A stretch of DNA of 49,068 bases. It comes from JAHJDS01 sp964569795 (GTDB lineage: Bacteria > Desulfobacterota > Desulfarculia > Desulfarculales > JAHJDS01). The stretch covers positions 1 to 49,068 of the forward strand of contig CAZMVB010000029.1 in assembly GCA_964569795.1 (NCBI GenBank), read 5' to 3'. Of the stretch, positions 7,388 through 16,201 are shown piece by piece; within the stretch, counting starts at the first letter, position 1, and every line of letters begins with the position of its first letter. Under the pieces are notes generated by a model, which made no database searches, was not told the origin of the DNA, and worked only from the letters and a program-made list of their open reading frames with translations. The translations under genes were made by a program, and so were the position numbers.

Positions 7388-7942
7388 ATGCCCAGACAGA
7401 CGGCCTCACGAGTAGCCAAACGGCCGATTGCCCTGCCCGCCGGGGTGAAGGTGGATCTCGACCCGGAGAAGGTCACGGTCCAGGGACCCCGGGGGACCCT
7501 CAAACAGGCCCTGTCGCCCCTGGTCGAGGTGAACGTGGCCGACGGACAGGTCCAGGTGACCCAGGTCGAGGCCACCAAGCCGTCCAAGGCCATGAGCGGA
7601 TTGATCCGGTCCCTGATCCAGAACATGGTCACCGGCGTGTCGGCCGGCTTCTCCCGGGTCCTGGAGATCAACGGCGTCGGCTTCCGGGCCGAGGCGGCCG
7701 GCGGCCGGCTGACGCTGAACATCGGCTACAGCAATCCGGTCCAGTTCAACCTGCCCGACGGCGTCGAGGCCACGGTGGACAAGAACACCCGGATCACCCT
7801 GTCGGGCATCGACAAGCAGCTGGTCGGTCAGACCGCGGCCCGGATCCGGGCCCTGAGACCCCCCGAGCCCTACAAGGGCAAGGGGATCAAGTACGCCGAG
7901 GAACAGCTCCGCCGCAAGGTGGGCAAGGCCGGCGTCAAGTAG
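7388..7942 (+). CDS. rplF: 50S ribosomal protein L6
   Basis: L6 sits near the sarcin-ricin loop and the GTPase-associated centre. The 184-residue product has two repeated domains. It contains SRVAKRPIALPAGVKVDLDP at the N-terminus and the conserved GKGIKYAEEQLRRKVGKAG at the C-terminus. ATG 7388 follows AGGGAG. rplR starts 10 nt downstream. Confidence 0.98.
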   Translation: MPRQTASRVAKRPIALPAGVKVDLDPEKVTVQGPRGTLKQALSPLVEVNVADGQVQVTQVEATKPSKAMSGLIRSLIQNMVTGVSAGFSRVLEINGVGFRAEAAGGRLTLNIGYSNPVQFNLPDGVEATVDKNTRITLSGIDKQLVGQTAARIRALRPPEPYKGKGIKYAEEQLRRKVGKAGVK

Positions 7943-7952
7943 AGGTGGACTG

Positions 7953-8318
7953 ATGAAGACCAATCCCCGGGCCCTGGCCCGGCAGCGGCGTCAGAAGCGG
8001 GTCCGCAAGAAGGTAAGGGGCACGGCCGAGCGGCCGCGGCTGACCGTGTTCCGCTCCAGCCGGCACATCTACGTCCAGTTGATCGACGATACGGCCGGCC
8101 GGACCATCACCGGCCTGTCCACGCGCAGCCCGGCCTTGCAGGGCAAGCTCAAGACCGGGGGCAACATCGAGGCGGCCAAGAAGGTCGGCCAGGCCGTGGC
8201 CCGGCAGGCCCGGGAGGCGGGCCTGACCGAGGTCGTCTTCGACCGCAACGGCTTTTTGTACCACGGCCGGGTCAAGGCCCTGGCCGAGGCCGCCCGCGAG
8301 GCGGGGCTGAAATTCTAG
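7953..8318 (+). CDS. rplR: 50S ribosomal protein L18
   Basis: L18 binds 5S rRNA together with L5. The 121-residue product has a basic N-terminus (RQRRQKRVRKKVRGTAERPR), LTVFRSSRHIYVQLIDDTAG and the terminal DRNGFLYHGRVKALAEAARE, all typical. ATG 7953 follows AGAGGTGG. Confidence 0.98.
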   Translation: MKTNPRALARQRRQKRVRKKVRGTAERPRLTVFRSSRHIYVQLIDDTAGRTITGLSTRSPALQGKLKTGGNIEAAKKVGQAVARQAREAGLTEVVFDRNGFLYHGRVKALAEAAREAGLKF

Positions 8319-8333
8319 GCGGGAGGTTAAGCC

Positions 8334-8846
8334 TTGTTCGACCCAAGATCCGACGAACCGCAGTTCATCGACAAGGTAGTTTACATCAACCGGGTGGCCA
8401 AGGTGGTCAAGGGCGGCCGTCGGTTTTCGTTTGCGGCCATTGTCGTCGTCGGTGACGGCGAGGGCCGGGTCGGCGCCGGTCTGGGCAAGGCCAACGAGGT
8501 CCCGGAGGCGATCCGCAAGGGCGTGGAAAAGGCCAAGAAGGACATGACCCACATCGCCCTGAGCGAGCACTCGATCCCCCACGAGGTGATCGGGCGCTAC
8601 GGGGCCGGCCGGGTGCTGCTCAAGCCCGCCTCGCCGGGCACCGGGGTCATCGCCGGCGGGGCGGTCCGGGCCGTGATCGAGGCGGCCGGGATCAACAACA
8701 TCCTGACCAAGTGCCTGGGTTCCCACAACCCGCACAACGTGGTCAAGGCGACCATGGACGGATTGCGGCGCCTGCGCAGCCCCAAGCAAGTGGCCCAGCG
8801 CCGGGGGCTGTCGGTCCGCGACGTCCTGCCGACGAGGATCTCATGA
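8334..8846 (+). CDS. rpsE: 30S ribosomal protein S5
   Basis: S5 contributes to decoding fidelity and the mRNA entry site. The 170-residue product shows EPQFIDKVVYINRVAKVVKG, the double-stranded-RNA-binding fold with GRRFSFAAIVVVGDGEGRVG, and LLKPASPGTGVIAGGAVRAV. The start is TTG 8334 after GGGAGG. The stop overlaps the rpmD start as ATGA. Confidence 0.98.
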   Translation: MFDPRSDEPQFIDKVVYINRVAKVVKGGRRFSFAAIVVVGDGEGRVGAGLGKANEVPEAIRKGVEKAKKDMTHIALSEHSIPHEVIGRYGAGRVLLKPASPGTGVIAGGAVRAVIEAAGINNILTKCLGSHNPHNVVKATMDGLRRLRSPKQVAQRRGLSVRDVLPTRIS

Positions 8847-9028
8847 GCACGATCACCTTCGAACTGGTCAGATCGCCCATCGGCCGGCCGGAGAAACACC
8901 GCCGGACCCTGCGGGCCCTGAAGCTGACCAAGATGCACCGCCGGGTCACGGTCGAGGACACGCCGTCCGTCCGGGGCATGCTCCGGCAGGTTTCCCACCT
9001 GGTCAGGGTGGTGTCGGAAGAGGGGTGA
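8843..9028 (+). CDS. rpmD: 50S ribosomal protein L30
   Basis: L30 is a small protein that is not found in every bacterial ribosome. The 61-residue product reads MSTITFELVRSPIGRPEKHR with the family core LRALKLTKMHRRVTVEDTPS. ATG 8843 overlaps the rpsE stop; longer in-frame starts fall inside rpsE. rplO starts 4 nt after the stop. Confidence 0.96.
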   Translation: MSTITFELVRSPIGRPEKHRRTLRALKLTKMHRRVTVEDTPSVRGMLRQVSHLVRVVSEEG

Positions 9029-9032
9029 ACCG

Positions 9033-9476
9033 ATGAAGCTCAACGAGTTGTCGCCCCCCAAGGGCTCGCGCCGCGCCCGGAAGCGCATCGGCCGGGGCAC
9101 CGCCTCGGGCCAGGGCAAGACCTCCGGTCGGGGCCACAAGGGCCAGAAGGCCCGGTCGGGCGGGTCCCTGCCGCCCTATTTCGAGGGCGGTCAGATGCCC
9201 CTGGCCCGCCGGGTGCCCAAGCGCGGCTTCACCAACGTCTTCAGGCGCGAACTGGCCGTGGTCAACGTCCGGGACCTGGGCCGCTTCACGGCCGGCTCGG
9301 TCGTGGACCAGGAGGCCCTCCGTCAGGCGGGCCTGGTCAAGGGCGCCTGTGACGGCATAAAGGTTCTGGCCCAGGGCGACTGCCAGGTCGCCCTGACCCT
9401 CAAGGTGGACAAGATCAGCGCCGCGGCCAAGCAGAAGATCGAGGCCGCCGGAGGCACGGTCGAGGTGATCTCGTGA
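9033..9476 (+). CDS. rplO: 50S ribosomal protein L15
   Basis: L15 is a late-assembly large-subunit protein with an extended Gly/Arg N-terminal arm. The 147-residue product begins MKLNELSPPKGSRRARKRIG with GTASGQGKTSGRGHKGQKAR, then FEGGQMPLARRVPKRGFTN. Its TGA overlaps the GTG start of secY. Confidence 0.98.
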   Translation: MKLNELSPPKGSRRARKRIGRGTASGQGKTSGRGHKGQKARSGGSLPPYFEGGQMPLARRVPKRGFTNVFRRELAVVNVRDLGRFTAGSVVDQEALRQAGLVKGACDGIKVLAQGDCQVALTLKVDKISAAAKQKIEAAGGTVEVIS

Positions 9477-10813
9477 TCGGCGCCCTGGGAAACATCGCCA
9501 AGATTCCCGAGCTCAAGCGGCGCATCCTGATGACCCTCGGGCTGCTGGCCGTCTATCGGGTCGGGTGTCAGATCCCCCTGCCCCAGATCAACCGGGCCAA
9601 CCTGGACGCCCTGTTCGGGGCCGCCGGCCAGCTGGGCGGGCTGGCCAAGTTCTTCAGCCTGTTCTCGGGCGGGGCCCTGGAGCGGATGAGCATCTTCGCC
9701 CTGGGGATCATGCCCTACATCTCGGCCTCGATCATCCTCGAGCTGCTGACCGTGGTCCTCCCCCACCTGGCCAAGCTCAAGAAGGAGGGCGAGGAGGGCC
9801 GCAAGAAGATCACCAAGTACACCCGGTACGGCACGGTGGTCCTGGCCCTGTTCCAGGGGGCGGCCATCGCCGTCGGGCTCCAGTCGGGCGGCAAGCCCAT
9901 CCTGCCCGCCGGCCTCTCCATCACCCTGATGACCATGGTCACCCTGGCCGCGGGGACGACCTTCCTGATGTGGCTGGGCGAGCAGATCACCGAGCGGGGC
10001 ATCGGCAACGGCATCTCGCTGATCATCTTCGCCGGCATCGTCGCCGGGATGCCCAACGGCTTTTACGTCCTGTTCCAGCAGGTCTTCCGGGCCGGGTCCA
10101 TCTCGCCCTTCTTCGCCCTGATCATGATGGCCTTCCTGTTCGTGGTGGTGGCGGTGGTCGTTTACTTCGAGCGGGCCCAGCGCCGCATCCCGGTCCAGTA
10201 CGCCAAGCGGGTGGTCGGCCGGCGGATCTACGGCGGGCAGACGACCCACCTGCCCCTCAAGGTCAACACCGCCGGCGTCATTCCGCCCATCTTCGCCAGC
10301 TCGATCATCCTGTTCCCGACGGCCATCGCCCGGTTTTCCGGGGTGGACTGGCTGGTGCGGGCCTCGCGCCTGCTGGAGCCCCAGTCCCCCCGGATCAGCG
10401 ATCCCAGCACCTGGGTGTTCTATATCGTCTATGTGGCGCTGATCGTCTTCTTCTGTTATTTCTACACGGCGGTCCAGTTCAACCCGGCCGACACGGCCGA
10501 CAACATGAAGAAGCAGGGCGGGTTCATCCCGGGCATCCGGCCGGGCAAGAACACGGCCGAATACATCGACCGGGTCCTGACCCGGCTGACCCTGGCCGGG
10601 GCGGTCTACGTCGCCGCGGTCTGCGTCCTGCCCCGGCTGCTGACGGTCCAGGAGGCCCTGCCGGCCCAGCTGGCCTACCAGTTCGGGGGCACGGCCCTGT
10701 TGATTGTCGTCGGCGTGGCCCTGGACACCATGGGCCAGATCGAGGCCCACATGCTGACCCGGCACTACCAGGGTTTCCTCAAGAAAGGGATGAAAGGCGG
10801 AAGCGGCGGCTAG
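9473..10813 (+). CDS. secY: Preprotein translocase subunit SecY
   Basis: SecY is the channel of the SecYEG translocon that exports and inserts proteins at the inner membrane. The 446-residue product has ten predicted membrane segments and recognisable family blocks: MPYISASIILELLTVVLPHL, then WLGEQITERGIGNGISLIIF near residues 164-183, and the basic loop ERAQRRIPVQYAKRVVGR used for SecA contact. GTG 9473 overlaps the rplO stop, with GAGG seven bases upstream. adk follows after 24 nt. Confidence 0.98.
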   Translation: MIGALGNIAKIPELKRRILMTLGLLAVYRVGCQIPLPQINRANLDALFGAAGQLGGLAKFFSLFSGGALERMSIFALGIMPYISASIILELLTVVLPHLAKLKKEGEEGRKKITKYTRYGTVVLALFQGAAIAVGLQSGGKPILPAGLSITLMTMVTLAAGTTFLMWLGEQITERGIGNGISLIIFAGIVAGMPNGFYVLFQQVFRAGSISPFFALIMMAFLFVVVAVVVYFERAQRRIPVQYAKRVVGRRIYGGQTTHLPLKVNTAGVIPPIFASSIILFPTAIARFSGVDWLVRASRLLEPQSPRISDPSTWVFYIVYVALIVFFCYFYTAVQFNPADTADNMKKQGGFIPGIRPGKNTAEYIDRVLTRLTLAGAVYVAAVCVLPRLLTVQEALPAQLAYQFGGTALLIVVGVALDTMGQIEAHMLTRHYQGFLKKGMKGGSGG

Positions 10814-10837
10814 CCGCGGGACGGGAGGGAGAGCGCG

Positions 10838-11476
10838 ATGAACCTGATTCTGTTGGGACCTCCGGGCGGCGGCAAGGGCACCCAGGCCGAGAAGCTGAAG
10901 GCCAAGTACGACATCCCCCAGATCTCGACCGGCGACATCCTCCGGGCCGAGGTCAAGGCCGGCACCGAACTGGGCCTTAAGGCCAAGGAGTACATGGACG
11001 CCGGGAAGCTGGTGCCCGACGAGGTGGTCATCGGCATGGTCGCCCGGCGTCTGGCCCAGCCGGACTGCGCCGGGGGCTACATGCTCGACGGCTTCCCCCG
11101 GACCACGGCCCAGGCCCAGGCCCTGGACATTCTTTTGGCCGAGATGGGGCAGAAGATCGATCACGTGGTGTCCATCGAGGTCCCGGACGCCGAGTTGATG
11201 AAGCGGCTGACCGCCCGGCGGATGTGTCGTGGCTGCGGGGCGTCGTATCACACCATTTTCAAGCCGCCGGCGGTGGACGGCGTCTGCGACGCCTGCGGCG
11301 GCGAGCTGTACCAGCGCGACGACGACAACGAGGAGACCGTGGCCAACCGGCTCAAGGTTTACGCCGAATCGACCCAGCCCCTGATCGACTACTACCGGGC
11401 CAAGGGCCTGCTTCGTCCGGTGGAGGGGGTCGGGGGGATCGACGAGGTCTTCGCCCGCGTCGAGGCCGTGCTGTAG
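10838..11476 (+). CDS. adk: Adenylate kinase, zinc-containing long form
   Basis: Converts ATP + AMP to 2 ADP in the cytosol. The 212-residue product carries the P-loop GPPGGGKGT (residues 7-15), the NMP-binding QISTGDILRAEVKAG and a LID domain. The LID holds a Cys4 set at residues 130, 133, 150 and 153, matching the zinc-binding LID of the long adenylate kinases. It lies between secY and map, the usual arrangement. ATG 10838 follows GGGAGGGAG. Confidence 0.98.
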   Translation: MNLILLGPPGGGKGTQAEKLKAKYDIPQISTGDILRAEVKAGTELGLKAKEYMDAGKLVPDEVVIGMVARRLAQPDCAGGYMLDGFPRTTAQAQALDILLAEMGQKIDHVVSIEVPDAELMKRLTARRMCRGCGASYHTIFKPPAVDGVCDACGGELYQRDDDNEETVANRLKVYAESTQPLIDYYRAKGLLRPVEGVGGIDEVFARVEAVL

Positions 11477-11479
11477 GCC

Positions 11480-12226
11480 ATGGTCGTCCTGAAGTCGGCC
11501 CGGGAGATCGAGATCATGCGCCGGGCCGGCGCCATCGTCGCTCGGATCCTGGCCGAGGTCCAGGCCCGGATCAAGCCGGGGGTGACCACGGCCGAACTGG
11601 ATCGGCTGGCCGAGAGGCTGTGCGACAAGTTCGGGGTCGAGCCGGCCTTCAAGGGCTACCGGGGTTATCCCTTCGCCCTGTGCTGCTCGGTCAACGAGGA
11701 GGTGGTCCACGGCTTCCCGAGTCAGAGACGGCTCGGCGAAGGCGACATCTTGAGCATGGATTTCGGCGTCAAGCACCAGGGCTACTTCGGTGACGCGGCC
11801 CTGACCGTGGGCGTCGGGCGGGTGACCGCCGAGGCCCGGCGGCTGATGGACGTCACCCGGGAGTCCCTGGCCAAGGGCATCGAGGCCTGCCTGGCGGGCC
11901 GGCGCCTGCAGGACGTCGCGGCCGCCGTCCAGCAGCACGCCGAAACCGCCGGTTTCGCCGTGGTCAGGCAGTTCGTCGGCCACGGCATCGGCCGCCAGCT
12001 CCACGAGGAGCCCCAGGTCCCCAACTTCGTGGGGGGCGGCCGCGATCTGGAATTGAAACCCGGCCTGGTGCTGGCCATCGAACCGATGATCAACGCCGGC
12101 GGGTACGAGGTCGCCGTCAAGGAGGACGGCTGGACCGCGGTCACGGTGGACGGGTCGCTGTCGGCCCACTTCGAGCACACCGTGGCCGTCACCGAGGACG
12201 GGCCGCAGATCCTGTCCGTCCCCTGA
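11480..12226 (+). CDS. map: Methionine aminopeptidase, type I
   Basis: Removes the initiator methionine from nascent proteins. The 248-residue product has the pita-bread fold signatures: LSMDFGVKHQGYFGDAALT (two metal-ligand Asp), GHGIGRQLHEEP (ligand His), LAIEPMIN and FEHTVAVTEDGP (ligand Glu). ATG 11480 is only 3 nt after the adk stop with no clear ribosome-binding site, so it is probably translationally coupled. infA, which often follows map, is missing; rpmJ comes next. Confidence 0.97.
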   Translation: MVVLKSAREIEIMRRAGAIVARILAEVQARIKPGVTTAELDRLAERLCDKFGVEPAFKGYRGYPFALCCSVNEEVVHGFPSQRRLGEGDILSMDFGVKHQGYFGDAALTVGVGRVTAEARRLMDVTRESLAKGIEACLAGRRLQDVAAAVQQHAETAGFAVVRQFVGHGIGRQLHEEPQVPNFVGGGRDLELKPGLVLAIEPMINAGGYEVAVKEDGWTAVTVDGSLSAHFEHTVAVTEDGPQILSVP

Positions 12227-12264
12227 GGGGGACGGCGGCCGGCGGCCTGAAAGGGGAACGAGAC

Positions 12265-12378
12265 ATGAAGGTTCGGGCCTCAGTCAAGCCCATTTGCAAC
12301 AAGTGCAAGATCATCCGGCGCAAAGGGGTGGTCCGGATCATCTGCGAGAACCCGCGCCACAAGCAGCGCCAGGGCTAA
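12265..12378 (+). CDS. rpmJ: 50S ribosomal protein L36 (zinc form)
   Basis: This 37-residue gene, between map and rpsM, encodes MKVRASVKPICNKCKIIRRK followed by GVVRIICENPRHKQRQG. It is the classical L36 with the C-x2-C...C...H zinc knuckle. ATG 12265 is preceded by AAAGGGGAACGAGAC. rpsM starts 13 nt later. Confidence 0.97.
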   Translation: MKVRASVKPICNKCKIIRRKGVVRIICENPRHKQRQG

Positions 12379-12391
12379 AGGAGGAGCAGCG

Positions 12392-12766
12392 GTGGCCAGA
12401 ATTTCCGGTATCGACCTGCCGCGCAACAAGCGGATCGAGATCGCCCTGACCTACATCTACGGCATCGGGCGGTCCACCTCGCGCCAGATCCTGGCCGAGG
12501 CCGGCATCGAACTGGACGCCCGCAGCGATCAGCTGACCAGCGAGGAGGTCTCCCGGATCCGCCAGATCATCGACGCCAAGTACAAGGTCGAGGGGGACCT
12601 GCGGCGCGAGGTGTCGATGAACATCAAGCGGCTGATGGATCTGGGCTGCTACCGCGGTCTGCGGCATCGCCGCGGCCTGCCGGTCCGGGGCCAGCGAACC
12701 AAGACCAACGCCCGGACCCGCAAGGGGCCCCGGCGGAGCGTGGTCGGCAAGCGGAAGAAAGGCTAG
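12392..12766 (+). CDS. rpsM: 30S ribosomal protein S13
   Basis: S13 bridges the subunits at the top of the 30S head. The 124-residue product begins MARISGIDLPRNKRIEIALT and ends in the basic tail with RHRRGLPVRGQRTKTNARTR, as in the family. The start is GTG 12392 after AAAGGAGG. It opens the alpha-operon part of the cluster. Confidence 0.98.
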   Translation: MARISGIDLPRNKRIEIALTYIYGIGRSTSRQILAEAGIELDARSDQLTSEEVSRIRQIIDAKYKVEGDLRREVSMNIKRLMDLGCYRGLRHRRGLPVRGQRTKTNARTRKGPRRSVVGKRKKG

Positions 12767-12796
12767 TCGGGCCGGCCGCGGCCCCAGGAGTACTCG

Positions 12797-13192
12797 ATGG
12801 CCAAGCAAGCCAAATCCGGTTCCCGGAAGAAAAAAGAGAAGAAGAACGTCCCCTCCGGCGTGGCCCACATCCGGTCCACGTTCAACAACACGATCATCAC
12901 CATCACCGATCCGGAGGGTAACACCGTGTCCTGGGCCAGCTCCGGGACCCAGGGCTTCAAGGGGTCGCGCAAGTCCACCCCCTTCGCCAGCCAGCTGGCC
13001 GCCGAGGACGCGGCCAAGAAGGCCATGGAGCACGGCATGCGGACCGTGGAGGTCTATATCAAGGGGCCCGGCTCGGGCCGGGAGGCGGCCCTGCGGTCCC
13101 TGCAGGCCGCCGGTCTGAACGTGACCCTGATCCGCGACGTGACGCCCATTCCGCACAACGGCTGCCGTCCGCCCAAGCGGCGGCGGGTCTAG
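12797..13192 (+). CDS. rpsK: 30S ribosomal protein S11
   Basis: S11 lies on the 30S platform near the E-site mRNA. The 131-residue product has a Lys-rich N-terminus, then GVAHIRSTFNNTIITITDPE, a central GTQGFKGSRKSTPFASQLAA and the conserved end DVTPIPHNGCRPPKRRRV. ATG 12797 follows CCAGGAG. Confidence 0.98.
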   Translation: MAKQAKSGSRKKKEKKNVPSGVAHIRSTFNNTIITITDPEGNTVSWASSGTQGFKGSRKSTPFASQLAAEDAAKKAMEHGMRTVEVYIKGPGSGREAALRSLQAAGLNVTLIRDVTPIPHNGCRPPKRRRV

Positions 13193-13214
13193 TCTTTTTC
13201 GGCAGGAGGTCATT

Positions 13215-13841
13215 TTGTCCAGATATCGCGACTCGGTTTGTCGCCAGTGCCGCCGGGAGGCGATGAAGCTCTTCCTCAAGGGGGAGCGCTGCTTTTCCGA
13301 CAAGTGCGCCTACGAGCGGCGGCCCTACCCCCCCGGCCAGCACGGCCAGGGCCGGATCAAGTTCTCCGACTACGGCCTCCAGCTTAGGGAGAAGCAGAAG
13401 ATCAAGCGGATCTACGGCCTGTCGGAGAAGCAGTTCCGGCTGTTCTACTCCCGGGCCGAGCGCCAGCGGGGCATCACCGGCGAGAACCTGCTGCTGGCCC
13501 TGGAGCGCCGCCTGGACAACATGGTTTACCGGATGGGCTTCACCTCCTCCCGCAGCCAGGCCCGGCAGTGGGTCGGCCACAGCCACTTCACGGTCAACGG
13601 CCGCAAGGCCAATATCCCCTCGATGCTCGTCGGCGTCGGCGACGTGATCGAGGTCAAGGAAGGCAAACGCAACAACCCCCACCTGGTCGAGGCGGTCGAA
13701 ACCTCGTCCCGGCGGGGAGTGCCGGCCTGGGTCGAACTGGACCGCCAGAACTGGCGGGGGGTGGTCAAGGCCTTGCCCACCCGCGAGGAGCTGACCCTGC
13801 CCATGCAGGAACAGCTCATCGTCGAGTTCTATTCCAAGTAG
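13215..13841 (+). CDS. rpsD: 30S ribosomal protein S4, zinc form
   Basis: S4 nucleates 30S assembly and binds the 5' domain of 16S rRNA. The 208-residue product starts at TTG 13215 behind GGAGG. It has an N-terminal Cys set (CRQC near residues 9-12, then two further Cys around residues 26 and 31) typical of the zinc-binding form. The S4 RNA-binding domain follows (RLDNMVYRMGFTSSRSQARQ, WVGHSHFTVNG), and it ends in EQLIVEFYSK. Confidence 0.98.
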   Translation: MSRYRDSVCRQCRREAMKLFLKGERCFSDKCAYERRPYPPGQHGQGRIKFSDYGLQLREKQKIKRIYGLSEKQFRLFYSRAERQRGITGENLLLALERRLDNMVYRMGFTSSRSQARQWVGHSHFTVNGRKANIPSMLVGVGDVIEVKEGKRNNPHLVEAVETSSRRGVPAWVELDRQNWRGVVKALPTREELTLPMQEQLIVEFYSK

Positions 13842-13869
13842 GGCCTACGCCTTAAACGGAGTAAGCGGC

Positions 13870-14879
<1,010 letters not shown>

Positions 14880-14883
<4 letters not shown>

Positions 14884-15767
14884 GACACCGCAAGGCCGCC
14901 CGGCGCCTGTCACGGACGACCAGCCACCGCCAGGCGATGATGCGCAATCTGGTGACCTCGTTTTTGGACGGCGAGCGGGTGGTGACCACCGACGCCAAGG
15001 CCAAGGAACTCCGGCCCCTGGCCGAGAAGATGATCACCCTGGGCAAGCGGGGCGACCTCCACGCCCGGCGCCAGGCCCTGGCCGTCATCCGGCGGCGGTC
15101 GGTGGTCGAAAAGGTCTTCACTGACCTCAAGGACCGCTATCAGGACCGGTCCGGCGGTTACCTCCGGATCACCAAGATCGGGCAGCGGCGCGGTGACGCC
15201 GCCTTCATGAGCGTCGTCGAGCTGTTGCCCGCCGGCGCCACCAAGGCCCCCCGCAAGAAGGCCGCCAAACCCAAGACCAAACCCAAGACCAAGGCCAAGG
15301 CCAAGGCCGCCAAGCCCGCCGCCAAGCCCGCCGCCAAGCCCGCCGCCAAGCCCGCCGCCGAGGCCGCCCCGGCCCCGGCCGTCCCGGCCGAGATCGAGGA
15401 GGCAACGGCGCCCGCCGAGGCCACGGCCGAGGTCGTCGAGGTCGCCGAGGCCGAGAAGGCGCCCCAGAAAAAGGCCCCGGCCAAGAAGCCGGCGGCCGGG
15501 AAGGAAGACGAGGCCAAGGCCAAGAAAAGGCCGGCGGCCAAGAAGGCGCCCGCCAAGAAGAAGGACGAGGGCGAGGCGCCCGCCCAGAAGAAGTCGGCCG
15601 CCAAGAAGGCGGCCGCCAAGAAGAAGGACGAGGGCGAGGCCCCCCCCAAGAAGAAGCCGGCGGCCAAGAAGGCGGCCGCCAAGAAGAAGGACGAAGGCGA
15701 GGCGGCCCCCAAGAAGAAGCCGGCCGCCAAGAAGGCCGCCCCCCGGAAGAAGGACACGGACGAATAA
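14880..15767 (+). CDS. rplQ: 50S ribosomal protein L17 with long Lys/Ala/Pro-rich C-terminal tail
   Basis: Residues 1-118 are a complete, ordinary L17 (MRHRKAARRLSRTTSHRQAM start, YLRITKIGQRRGDAAFMSVV end), the size of typical bacterial L17. Residues 119-295 are an extra 177-residue tail almost entirely Lys, Ala, Pro, Glu and Asp. It contains four AAKP units, then three tandem copies of a 21-residue block ending in a partial fourth. The composition resembles histone H1 tails and the Lys/Ala tails of some bacterial nucleoid proteins. It is predicted disordered. There is no frameshift, the tail is followed directly by a terminator, and the start overlaps the rpoA stop. The function of the tail is unknown; rRNA or DNA binding is a guess. 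Confidence 0.95.
15306..15353 (+). repeat. 12-bp tandem repeat coding AAKP in the L17 tail
   Basis: Four identical consecutive copies of GCCGCCAAGCCC, in frame, encode Ala-Ala-Lys-Pro. The perfect DNA identity suggests recent slippage expansion and predicts length polymorphism between strains. Confidence 0.9.
15540..15767 (+). repeat. 63-bp tandem repeat in the L17 tail, 3.6 copies
   Basis: Copies at 15540-15602, 15603-15665 and 15666-15728 and a truncated one at 15729-15767 are in frame and encode 21-residue blocks of the form KKAAAKKKDEGEA followed by PPKKKPAA. Copies 2 and 3 differ at only a few bases. This is a coding minisatellite. Confidence 0.9.
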
Positions 15768-15803
15768 CTTCCCGCCGTTTGGATAAAATCTTCGGAAAGC
15801 GAC

Positions 15804-15828
15804 GGCGGGGAGGGTTCCCCGCCTTTTT
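15804..15828 (+). terminator. Intrinsic terminator of the ribosomal operon
   Basis: A 7-bp G/C stem (15804-15810 with 15817-15823), a 6-nt loop and then TTTTT lie 36 nt after the rplQ stop. It separates the ribosomal operon from trpB2. Confidence 0.9.
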
Positions 15829-15829
15829 C

Positions 15830-15858
15830 TTGACACCATTCCACCTGAACAGTAGCAT
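15830..15858 (+). promoter_or_regulatory. Sigma70-type promoter of trpB2
   Basis: A perfect -35 TTGACA (15830-15835), a 17-nt spacer and -10 TAGCAT (15853-15858, 4/6). It begins two bases after the rplQ terminator T-run. Predicted transcription start is near 15865, giving a leader of about 337 nt. Confidence 0.75.
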
Positions 15859-15867
15859 ATGGCCCAT

Positions 15868-15996
15868 GAGTCCGACGCCCGGCCGGGGCCGGTTCTTGAC
15901 CGACCCTCGGGCGCCGGGGTTGGGGCCGGCGCGAGGCGCTTCGGACTCGAAGACAGGGGGAAGCCGCTGAAGCCGGACGCCGTTCGTCCAGCCCCC
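15868..15996 (+). ncRNA. Candidate structured leader RNA upstream of trpB2
   Basis: Immediately after the predicted transcription start, 15868-15879 pairs with 15935-15948: 8 bp perfect, a 2-nt bulge, then 4 bp. Within it are two hairpins: 15887-15893/15899-15905 (7 bp, one mismatch) and 15911-15917/15926-15932 (7 bp perfect, 8-nt loop). A further element follows, with 15956-15960/15992-15996 enclosing 15975-15979/15985-15989. A closing stem with two internal arms resembles a riboswitch aptamer. It does not match a class I can name, and I see no clear T-box, terminator or leader peptide with Trp codons. The remainder, 15997-16185, shows nothing I can interpret. Confidence 0.45.
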
Positions 15997-16201
15997 ACCT
16001 CTGCCTTTCGACCATGTCCCGCCTGGCACGCTGTTTTCAACGGCCGGCCAGACATTTTTCTCGGGCGTCGCCGCCGAAGGACGGGGCCGTTTTCGGGTTT
16101 TGTCGGGCTTCAGGACGCCCCCGGCCCGGTTCCGACCCGGACCGGCGGGCGGACGAAAGGGTTTTATTACCGCTGTTTTCCACCACGACAAGGAGGAACG
16201 G

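Noticed and set aside
9323..12178. A 951-codon open frame on the minus strand opposite secY, adk and map
   Set aside because: Low-complexity Gly/Leu/Asp/His product antisense to three certain genes; a by-product of high-G+C codon bias.
15860..16000. SRP RNA, tmRNA, RNase P RNA, 6S RNA or tRNA-Sec in the trpB2 leader
   Set aside because: None of the hallmark conserved sequences of these RNAs was found; only the secondary-structure outline is suggestive.
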